From: Epinephelus fuscoguttatus
Lineage: Eukaryota; Chordata; Actinopteri; Perciformes; Serranidae
DNA: 64,000 nt
Assembly: GCF_011397635.1 (NCBI RefSeq)
Contig: NC_064770.1
Location: forward strand, 35,922,598 to 35,986,597
Direction of reading: 5' to 3'
Position 1 is the stretch's first letter. Each line of letters opens with the position of its first letter. Positions 57,801 to 64,000 of this stretch are shown piece by piece. The position numbers and the translations under genes were made by a program. The notes below the pieces were generated by a model. The model was given only the letters and a program-made list of their open reading frames with translations. It searched no databases and was not told the origin of the DNA.

Positions 57801-60644
57801 AAATTAAAGTAGTATGTGAGTTATAAAAATTTTAAAAATACTCTTACAATAAAGTTAAATAAAGTCCTGTTCTACATGTGACATATCATATTTGAGACTC
57901 TTTTTTTCTTTTTACGATAACAAGTGAACAGAACTTTATTAAAGCGTTTTTCTAATAGCACTTAATTTAACTTTATTATAACAGTACTTAATTTAATTTT
58001 ATTATAACCCTACTTAAACTTGATCAAAATAGTACTTTATTTGATTTTTTTTAGTAACCGTTCTCAATTTAACTTAATTATTACAGTTATTTTTTTTTAT
58101 CTTTATGGAAGTAGTAGTATAACCGTTTTTATGTAATTATTTTAACAGTACTTTAATTTTTCACAACAGTACTTTATTTAACTTTATTGTAACACTACCT
58201 GATGTAACTTTATTGTAACACTACCTGATGTACCTTTATTGTAACAGTGCCTGATTTAACTTTATTATAACCTTACTTAAACTTGATCAAAGTAGTACTT
58301 TATTTGATTTTTTAGTAACAATTCTCAATTTAACTTAAATATTACAGTACTGTATTGAACTTTATTATTAGTTATTATTTTTTTTTATCTTTATGGAAGT
58401 AGTAGTATAACAGTTTTTATGTAATTACTTTATTTTAACAGTACTTCTATTAAACTTAATGTTAGCAGCACTTTAATTTTTCACAACAGTACTTCATTTA
58501 ACTTTATTCTAACAGTACTTTATTTAACTCTACTATAATTATAATACGTTTTAAACTTTATTTTAAGAAATACTTTAACTTTTAACAGTTATTAAAAATA
58601 TTTTATTTAACTTTATTCTAAGAGTTGTTTCTTTAGTTGTTTAGTATTTTAATAGTTTACAATAGTTTAGAGAAGATTTTCGAAATATTGAGATATATGT
58701 TGTGTTTGGTGATATAGAGATATTGTGATGTTATTATAGGCCGTATATCACCCAGCTGTAATCACACATGTGGGAAAGAGTTTTGAAGACTGAACATCAG
58801 ACTGTGTGTGGGCTGTGGTTTTAAAACAAGCGCGTTATATACTGTTCTTCTCTGATTTTGTTTTAACTTATAATCACTGTAAATGTGTTTTCTGACACAG
58901 TATCGACATTTTGCAGTTTGTATTAAACTTGTAGTAGTGTATATAGTATTATTAACCTCCCTGTTTGTGCTCAGGTCTCCACAGCAGGTAGCAGCAGTCT
59001 GCTCAGCTCACCCTCATCTCTTCCCCTGGGCTTTGGGATGCTGGGGGGCCTGGTGCCCGTGTCCCTGCCCTTCCAGTTCCCCCCGCTGCTAAACCTGCCT
59101 CCACTGGGTACAGCAGGATCCAGTGCAGCAGCCAATGTCTCTGCAGCCAGTAGCAATGCATCGTTCTCCACCCTGACACAGAGTGAGTGACGCACGCAGG
59201 GCAAAAACATGGACACTCTGAATACTGCTCAAATTTAAATATTGATTATTATTGGCAGTTTGATTTAAGGGAAATATTCTAGGGATGCACCAACTGTGAA
59301 ATTCTGATATTGATGTTTAAAATAATAGTTTTTGTTGTTATTTATTCCCCTATATTTATTAATATAGGCCTGTATTTAAGTGCACGTCACACACTGAGCG
59401 AGCCGCCTGTTAATGACGCTGTGGGCTAATGGGCATGTAGCTACTTCCATGTTTCAGATGATACGTCATGTTTGTAGTCGACCAATGAAGATGAGTTTAC
59501 ATATCACCTTGGGTTCGTCCTTCACCTTCTCAAAATGATCCCACACTTTGGATTTCCTGCCCGACATGTTATTAACTAGCCTGTGGAATAACCGCAGGTA
59601 CCAGCCCTGGAAACTAACCTGACTGCTGTCTGACTGCTGAGCGTGGACACTTCCTGTGTCTGTCCTTTCAAATTAAATTCACACATGGTCCAGTCATATA
59701 GGTTTGGATTTATTTTAACAAGGTGTGAAATCAGTCCTGTGGTGAATGTCATCTTATTTGCAGAGAGGCGGCAGAAGTCAACAAGGCGAATGTCAGCTGA
59801 TAAATTGGTGCATCCCTAAAATATAGATGTATATTTACACAGTAGGCAGGCATCGCCTTGCTGTCGTGTTTTGCTGTTCCTGTGTAGGCTTCGTTTTGTG
59901 TCGTATGTTATAGCATCATTTGTTTTATCACCATATTGTGTGTCAGATGTAAGCTTGTGATTTTTCTCCTGTTTGACATTATTCCATTTTGTTTGCTTCA
60001 TTTCCCCCAAATTTCTCTTTTTCTGTTTTTTTCTGCACTCCTACCAAACTGACGCCGATCCTGGATTGGTTACTTTCCTCAACCTGTCACACACTCTGCT
60101 TCATTCTTCTATCTTTGTCCTCTCCTCTGTTTGGCTGTCACCCCCCCCCCTCACCCCCTTCTGTACCACCTTGCTCTCTCCCTTCTGTCCTTCCTTCTTT
60201 CCTTCTCTTTCCTCCCTGTTTTGCTGTATCTGTCCCTCCCTCATCTCCCGCCCCCTTCCCTCCCTCCTTGTTTCTTGTTCCCCTGTCCTGTCTCCTCAGA
60301 TCTGTATAAGAGTCTCCAGTCAGGGTCTCAGGTTGCTCTGCCTCCTCACTTGCAGCTCGCTTTCTCAGGTAAAATCTGACCCTCCCTCCGCCCTCAAACG
60401 CCTGCTCCATGTTCTCCCTCCCTCGCCCTGCCCTCCTCTCCTCTTCTCAAGTGTCTGGTGTTCTGTCTCAGGTCGTCCTGTCCTGTTCTCTGCTCGTCTA
60501 TTGATGGCAGCATGCCTTTTTTATGTAGTCATTTTATCTGTTATTTGTCTGTCGATTTGCTTCCCACTCAAATTTCAAGAGCTGTATTATTCCTGTCCAG
60601 ATGTTCAGAGCCAGGGCGGAGACGCTAAGAGGAAGACTCTATGA
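42813..60644 (+). CDS. ubn2: ubinuclein-2 (HIRA-complex subunit homologue)
   Basis: Nuclear histone-chaperone subunit; ubinucleins bind HIRA and H3.3-H4 for replication-independent deposition. Exons: 42813-43136, 44846-44974, 45087-45188, 47621-47752, 47857-47963, 48264-48759, 49801-49871, 49977-50106, 52673-52779, 52896-53006, 54852-54995, 55094-55144, 55234-55276, 56108-57391, 58975-59182, 60300-60368, 60601-60644. They total 3552 bp, 1183 residues, all phases closed. The Hpc2-related (HRD/HUN) domain lies at about residues 125-215 ([39 protein letters not shown]). The conserved middle domain spans about 425-630 ([58 protein letters not shown]). [20 protein letters not shown] and [10 protein letters not shown] favour UBN2 over UBN1. 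The 428-residue exon 14 is low-complexity Ser/Pro/Thr. The start ATG opens MAEPRKVPF, as expected. The fish a/b paralogue is not resolved. Confidence 0.93.
43137..44845 (+). other. ubn2 intron 1, no gene
   Basis: Contains the 43.65/43.89-kb direct duplication. A 180-codon open frame at 43932-44474 has no family resemblance and starts inside the duplication. Confidence 0.5.
43650..43955 (+). repeat. local direct duplication in ubn2 intron 1
   Basis: About 70 bp beginning GCACTCTGACGCCGTATTTACA near 43,651 recurs, diverged, as ACACTCTGACGCCATATTTACA near 43,885, including AAAATCCCAGTG.GAATCAATT. Spacing is about 235 bp. The region is otherwise non-coding. Confidence 0.7.
45838..46092 (+). pseudogene. 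transposon-protein fragment in ubn2 intron 3 (SWIM-flank-like)
   Basis: A short in-frame segment reads [16 protein letters not shown], then [18 protein letters not shown] and [11 protein letters not shown]. In a shifted frame the DNA continues with [10 protein letters not shown]-like sequence near 46,060-46,090. That pattern resembles the region before a SWIM zinc finger in fish transposon-derived proteins, some with a YqaJ-type nuclease domain; this is pattern memory, not a search. It appears to be a frameshifted relic lying inside an intron. A dispersed repeat begins right after it (GTGCCACTGAAGTTAAGG), also seen near 21.15 kb. Confidence 0.35.
46510..47115 (+). mobile_element. non-autonomous hAT element with terminal repeats and target duplication
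   Basis: The left end CAGTGGTTTTCAAAC and right end, read in reverse, CAGTGGCTCTCAAAT form hAT-type terminal inverted repeats. The 8 bases before (ATCTGTGA) and after (ATCTCTGA) match at 7 of 8, the 8-bp target duplication expected for hAT. Near the left end GCCCAAGACACACCAAAGGG and near the right end GGCACACCTGGACTGGCATC are typical of a widespread hAT-derived family. About 606 bp, no transposase. Confidence 0.8.
48802..49010. repeat. diverged inverted-repeat element in ubn2 intron 6
   Basis: Begins AGGACTGCAACAAAGAATTATTTT and ends near AGCTGCAACG; related in ends and internal words to the element at 26671-26903. More diverged, so the boundaries are approximate. Confidence 0.4.
48960..49800 (+). 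other. ubn2 intron 6 remainder, nothing clear
   Basis: Non-coding sequence ending in a T-run near 49,756 and the acceptor CGCAG at 49,796-49,800. Confidence 0.4.
50450..52390. other. transposon-derived DNA in ubn2 intron 8
   Basis: Besides the antisense relic exon, the stretch holds a poly(A) run at about 50,450-50,465, CpG-containing sequence around 51.1-51.5 kb upstream of the antisense frame (its promoter side), and palindrome-like fragments such as AACGTTTCCTTAGTTAAGGAAAAAG near 51,696. Element ends could not be fixed. Confidence 0.35.
51089..51400 (-). pseudogene. transposon-type first exon relic in ubn2 intron 8
   Basis: A minus-strand open frame of 103 codons. Its recognisable block is [19 protein letters not shown] followed by [11 protein letters not shown]. 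The pattern RxNIGxAFxRWRxLRExKGxxxD...LLD is one I know from N-terminal exons of many fish transposon-derived genes, and a good donor (CAG|GTACAA) lies at the end of that block near 51,122. No downstream exons are evident in the window. It sits antisense in an intron of ubn2 and is most likely an inactive relic; its family is not assigned. Confidence 0.45.
52400..52454. repeat. compact hairpin with 21-bp arms
   Basis: Left arm 52400-52420 (GGCAACGTTTCA then GTCTACAAG) pairs with right arm 52434-52454 with one mismatch (G-T wobble in RNA), around a 13-base loop. It lies in ubn2 intron 8, 219 bases before the next exon. Confidence 0.85.
53007..53796 (+). other. ubn2 intron 10, 5' part
   Basis: Non-coding; TTTTTTATTTTTTATTTTTTG near 53,247 and otherwise unremarkable. 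Confidence 0.4.
53797..54480 (-). mobile_element. Harbinger-like non-autonomous element carrying a Myb/SANT fragment
   Basis: The ends are inverted: GCCCTTTTTAAAC near 53798 faces TGTAAAAGGGGCA at 54468-54480 (reverse TGCCCCTTTTACA), and ATTGGCAGTAT near 53860 faces ATCTGGCAGTGT near 54460. Inside lies an antisense frame for a Myb/SANT-like domain, the accessory protein type of PIF/Harbinger transposons. No nuclease transposase is present, so the element is defective. Confidence 0.6.
53917..54150 (-). pseudogene. Myb/SANT-like DNA-binding domain fragment
   Basis: 77 codons from ATG. The recognisable part is [20 protein letters not shown] then [20 protein letters not shown]. The spacing W...E.RALL..L..EEAINRQ..GTV.N...YERIAE.L..RG is that of helices 1-2 of the Myb/SANT-like domain in Harbinger-type accessory proteins and their domesticated relatives. 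The frame changes to unrelated sequence after SRGFPPTS, where helix 3 should follow, so the domain is incomplete. It is antisense within ubn2 intron 10. Confidence 0.6.
57392..58974 (+). other. ubn2 intron 14
   Basis: Begins with a short GTAGT tandem tract (57414-57431) at the splice donor region and is dominated by the minisatellite at 57.77-58.64 kb. The exon 14 donor is GTATGT at 57392. Confidence 0.6.
57765..58640. repeat. A/T-rich minisatellite with two opposed orientations
   Basis: Units close to TTTAACTTTATTATAACAGTACT repeat from about 57,930 to 58,640 with point changes. The first part, about 57,766-57,865, carries the reverse complement of the same unit (AATAAAGTTAAAGTACTGTTA), so the locus is an inverted array that could fold on itself. 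Larger sub-blocks also repeat, e.g. ACTTAAACTTGATCAAA near 58,012 and 58,268, and CTTTATGGAAGTAGTAGTATAA near 58,101 and 58,390. Confidence 0.8.
59281..59817. mobile_element. non-autonomous hAT-like element, perfect 13-bp ends
   Basis: AGGGATGCACCAA at 59281-59293 is perfectly inverted as TTGGTGCATCCCT at 59805-59817. The form AGGGATGCACC is known from hAT elements. No coding capacity; the flanks give no convincing 8-bp duplication. About 537 bp, in ubn2 intron 15. Confidence 0.7.
60020..60480 (+). repeat. strand-biased pyrimidine-rich tract around ubn2 exon 16
   Basis: Long C/T-rich stretches with almost no A or G (e.g. CCTTCTTTCCTTCTCTTTCC, CACCCCCCCCCC) occupy intron 15 before the 69-bp exon 16 and continue into intron 16. 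The bias keeps frames open, producing a spurious 223-codon frame at 59973-60644 that ends at the true ubn2 stop. Confidence 0.75.
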
Positions 60645-61275
60645 TGCAGCTGGATTTCAACGCCCAGGGGACGCTGTCTCATGAAATGACAAATCAGGAC
60701 GGAACGTGGGTGAAAAACAGACAGACCACGTGTAACTTGGGTCTGACACGAGGACGGGGTCACACTTTTAAGATAATTGATCTGAGAAGATCGGCTCAAC
60801 TTTTCATGAATACCACAGTTAAATATAACTTTTTTAAAATGATTTGATAACTTTTAAATACTATTCTTCATAGAATTGTTAAATGAAATGACAAATACAG
60901 TTTGTCAATGTTTACAACATAGACCTATATCACTGTGGACAGGGAGAAGGAGTGAATGGGATTTTTAGCTGAGTGACGGGGTGTGTGTGTGTGTGTGTGT
61001 GAGAGAGAGAATGAGGGTTTGAAAGGTAGGTGGGACTGAACGTGTGCCTTTTGTATGTCTCCCTCTCTGATGCATGGTCAGTGTGTCTATTTGGTGCTGT
61101 TTTTATCATAATGTAATTATCACTGATACCTGTAAGAAATGTAAACTGCAAATAGAATGAACTTTTTTTTCTCCAATGAGAGCTGTACACTTTTTCATTG
61201 TACTTGAATGAATTTCTTTCTGTATAGAACTCAAACCTACTTTTAATTAAAATTTTTCCCTTCACAACAGAGTAG
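60645..61275 (+). other. ubn2: ubn2 3' UTR
   Basis: Follows the TGA at 60642-60644. Contains a GT-repeat at about 60978-61001 followed by a GA-run. The likely end is at the ATTAAA at 61246-61251; the end is inferred. Confidence 0.5.
61246..61251 (+). terminator. candidate ubn2 polyadenylation signal ATTAAA
   Basis: ATTAAA in TTTTAATTAAAATTTTTCCC, followed by CACAACAG. No AATAAA is seen in the preceding 600 bases. Confidence 0.4.
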
Positions 61276-61539
61276 TTTGAGATACTTTAAAAGGGTCTGA
61301 CGTTAAAATCTAGTGGGATTGAGGCAGTAAGTTTGCTCTGAACATGAAAGTCCTTAAGGGAAAATCAAATATTTCCCCTCGTTGTTTCTATGTGCGAAAT
61401 GGGAACAATATTTTGGTTGAGACCGCTCAATGTAATCCCCTGCAAGAAACTGAGCATTGTCAATTCCACTGGTCCATTGAAAGTGTTAGTTTTTGCCACT
61501 GAAAGGCTCGTTAGACTTCCCAAAGTCATAGAAAACCTA

Positions 61540-62090
61540 AAAAAAAAAGTTGAGAAATTTCACTGTCACATTTTCAAGGCCTGGAAAAGTCATGGATAAA
61601 GTAAAAATAATTAAAAAGGTTTGGAAAAGTTGTGGCATTTTTTTAAGTGCCATGAAATTGTTACAGTACTCTGGCGCCCCATGTGCAGGAGTGGTGTCCT
61701 TGCGCCCACTGCTCCCTGCTGTGTGCCATCCCCACACCGCCAACTCTCCTGTCATTTCAGGCAAAATAATAATCATTAAAAAAACGAAATTAGAATCTTT
61801 CATGGATAACCTTCAGCACATTTATTTTGTGGCGCTATGGGACATAGCTCTAATATGCATCAATGTGACATTTTGTTCACCATCGTGTACGTTTCTCCAT
61901 TTCCTCCTCGCATCTCTCTGTTCATGTTTGCCCACAAGCTGAAATTATGTTTGAATGCTATGAGAATCTGGCATGTTTGAAAAATGTCAGGGAAGTAGAG
62001 CAAGAAAAAAATGTGTTCTTTTAAAGTCGTGGAAAAGTTTTTAAATTTTGTCCGTGAAAATGTGTGGTAGTCCTGCGGTTACTTTTAGTG
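61540..62090 (+). repeat. dispersed repeat related to 36.45 kb
   Basis: Contains AAGGCCTGGAAAAGTCATGGA near 61,577 and GTCGTGGAAAAG near 62,025. Open frames here have no family resemblance. It lies between the converging ubn2 and trir genes. Confidence 0.4.
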
Positions 62091-62095
62091 TCTGA

Positions 62096-62490
62096 GAACA
62101 TTATGTAAAGGATCCCTACAAAGAAAAACCTTTTTATTAAAGAGTAAGATCCTTTTTGTTAAACCAGAAACAGCCCCAGAATCACCATCACCAAACCCAC
62201 CAGACTCCATTTAAATTAACAGTAATTTAGGTGTGTGTAGAGGCAGCATATTTTCACATCCAACTGGGTGAATTAAGGGTTTATTTCAACCAAACCAGAG
62301 TTGGTGATTGTTGGAACAGTGGGAAGATGGACCATGACAGTTTTTGTGAGTTTTATTTTGCTTCTGCTGACTTTGAATGAAGAGTGATTCACAATGGTAA
62401 AATTAATGTTTATTTAAATGGAGTCTGGTGGGTGATTTCAGGGCTGTTTCTCATTAAACAAAAAGGGATCCTTTCCATAATGTTGTTAGG
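62096..62490. mobile_element. long-armed inverted-repeat element between ubn2 and trir
   Basis: Left arm features AACATTATGTAAAGGATCCC at 62098, then GAAACAGCCC, CCACCAGACTCCATTTAAAT. Right arm carries the reverse complement of these in order: ATTTAAATGGAGTCTGGTGG near 62,412, GGGCTGTTTC near 62,441, GGGATCCTTTCCATAATGTT near 62,465. Arms of roughly 100 bp flank about 190 bp, non-coding. MITE-type; family unknown to me. Confidence 0.7.
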
Positions 62491-62499
62491 CACCTAGAA

Positions 62500-63117
62500 T
62501 AACAATCATAGCCTGTCAGTGGCAAAACCAAACCCTGTTAGTGGACGTACAGTGCTCTGTTGCCTGCAGGGATTACACTGCAGCCTGTTTTGTGGCTGCT
62601 GGCTGCGGTGCTTTCCCTCACTTAGAAACAAAAACATGGGTAAAAAGGGCCAGGTTGAGAGACACTAAAGTTACTCTTTGAGGTTGTGTCTATAACAGGA
62701 TTTTAAAAACTGAGTCACAACACAACACCACACATTAATGGGCAGTGTATTTTTAATTGACACCTGGATTTGGCTATTAAAAGAAATCCAACTGTTAATG
62801 AACCCTAACTCAACCCAGACATGACAAATCTGAAAACATTTACAAAGAATAATGATCAATAATGAACACCCAAGTTTATGAAACACGTCTTGACATCAGA
62901 TCAGATTACCAGAGTCCGACAGATAACAAGCAAGACAGAAACAATACAAAAAGAGAGGGGAGAAGGCCTGTCAAACTGAGCAGTTTGTGAGAGACTTTAA
63001 ATGAAGGGTGACTTGAACTGGCAGTATGAGAAGGTCAGGATTGGCCGGCCCTCCCGGAGCTTCTCCCAGATGGCTGTCCCCTCAAAACAACGTCGTTTCT
63101 CGCTCACCTCTCGGAAC
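62500..63117 (-). other. probable trir 3' UTR and spacer
   Basis: Lies after the trir stop on the minus strand. A minus-strand ATTAAA reads across about 62750-62755 and is a candidate signal; other T-rich stretches lie further left. No gene seen on the plus strand. Confidence 0.35.
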
Positions 63118-64000
63118 CTACTTGACCAGAGGCCTGGTTTTATCGTCGTCACCACACTGGTGGGCTTTGTACTTTTTAACCTCAGCCATATACTTTGACC
63201 AAGCATCGCTCTTGCCTGGCTCAGCCTGCAGGAGAGGAAGCACAAGGTGATGAGTCAGGGGTTCACAATTCAAACTCACTCCACATCACACCACAGCACA
63301 AACGCCACTTACTTCTGTGTCGTCTTTCTGCTTCTTCGCAACCACGCCGGTCTTTAGGAACACACCGCCTCTGCGCTTCCCCACCTGGGTTAGGGGATAG
63401 AAGACTGAAACCGTTATAGGAGCCCTTGCAGATGGACTGTCAATGAAGGAGACTACACCAGAGCAGAAGGTCTACATTTAGTCACTTGCCGCACCGCCAG
63501 CGAAACCATCATCATCAATGAGGAGCATCCCTAGTCTTCACTGGTCTACAAATATTACCACAATGTGTTCATAAAATACTGCAAGCACTGGCATGTGTGT
63601 GAAATACAGGCAATACTACTGATATATTTGCCATTATTTCAGGATGCAATAACTGCAGTAAGACTCAATGAGTGCACGGTGCTTCAATCTGTGTTGAGCT
63701 ACAGCTATCTCATCTTACAACTGCCAAACCCCTTACAAAGCTCGTCACTGGAGGGGGCTTCCTTTCCACTGGTGTCTGTCCTTGCTCGGTGGCTCTCGCC
63801 TCTCCACCTGTTTGCTGCGACTCCCTTTTCCTCTTCTCCTCCTCCATCTTCTTCTTGAACATCTCCATGAAGCTGCCGTCGTTGGCGAACACGTTGCCCC
63901 CGGGTGCCGCCGGTGCCGGGGCTTTGCTGGGTGCCGGTGCGGGGCTGCTGGAGGGGGACGCGGGGCTGCCGCAGCTGGAGTCGCTGCTGCTGCTGCTGCC
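63118..64000 (-). CDS. trir: TRIR/C19orf43-type protein (5' truncated by window edge)
   Basis: Telomerase RNA component-interacting RNase in human (C19orf43), a small nuclear RNA-associated protein. Minus-strand exons: 64000-63737 (open at the window edge), 63384-63313, 63225-63118, totalling 147 residues in the window; the human protein has about 176, so the start codon lies right of 64000. Conserved blocks are NVFANDGSFMEMFKKKMEEE, VTSF joined to VGKRRGG, LKTGVVAKKQK and the C-terminal KYMAEVKKYKAHQCGDDDKT. The stop is TAG at 63120-63118. Both internal junctions are phase 0 with GT-AG ends. The Ser/Ala/Pro-rich N-terminal part includes a (CTG)5 run (Ser codons AGC) at the edge. The gene converges on ubn2. 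Confidence 0.9.

Noticed and set aside
60138-60410. Minus-strand Gly/Glu/Arg-rich frame
   Set aside because: Reverse complement of the pyrimidine-rich tract around ubn2 exon 16; no conserved sequence.
59973-60644. 223-codon open frame ending at the ubn2 stop
   Set aside because: Kept open by the pyrimidine bias; it reads exon 16 in the wrong frame, whereas splicing of exons 15, 16 and 17 closes correctly.

Overview
The window is nuclear DNA from a vertebrate, almost certainly a ray-finned (percomorph-like) teleost. The evidence is split genes with canonical GT-AG introns, vertebrate protein families, abundant CA/GT and GATA microsatellites, a tRNA-headed SINE with the 3' body common in fish genomes, and many short inverted-repeat (MITE-type) DNA transposons. 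There is no bacterial or viral gene content. Gene symbols rest on family recognition from the translated exons, not on a database search.

Layout, left to right. (1) 454-18485, plus strand: a non-muscle myosin II heavy chain, best matched to myh9. It enters the window about 208 codons after its start and runs through 35 exons to its stop codon, followed by a 3' UTR of about 1.5 kb. (2) 19,960-23,500: repeat-rich spacer with one strong CTCF-like motif. (3) 26574-29302, plus: slc25a38, the mitochondrial glycine carrier, with a probable non-coding first exon near 23.5-23.9 kb. (4) 30.1-35.1 kb: spacer with a GATA-type microsatellite and no convincing gene. (5) 35153-39107, plus: rpsa (ribosomal protein uS2/laminin receptor). 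It has a TOP-type non-coding first exon and hosts three H/ACA snoRNAs, two of them identical copies. (6) 39.1-42.4 kb: spacer with MITEs. (7) 42813-60644, plus: ubn2 (ubinuclein-2), 17 coding exons, 1183 codons, with introns full of DNA-transposon relics. (8) 63118-64000, minus: trir (C19orf43-type protein), convergent with ubn2 and cut by the right edge.

The genes do not form one pathway: actomyosin motor, haem-related glycine import, ribosome, HIRA/H3.3 chromatin, and an RNA-associated protein. The adjacent, co-oriented slc25a38-rpsa pair matches the human 3p22 arrangement and is the one piece of deep microsynteny; myh9, ubn2 and trir lie on other chromosomes in human.

The most notable non-genic signals are: a tandem array in the last myh9 intron carrying five perfect palindromes of the oestrogen-response-element type plus direct-repeat nuclear receptor half-sites; the duplicated snoRNA in rpsa; a divergent-arm minisatellite in ubn2 intron 14; and transposon coding relics in ubn2 introns (a Myb/SANT-like fragment, a possible SWIM-flank fragment, and a transposase-like first exon). 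No evident new gene system was found.
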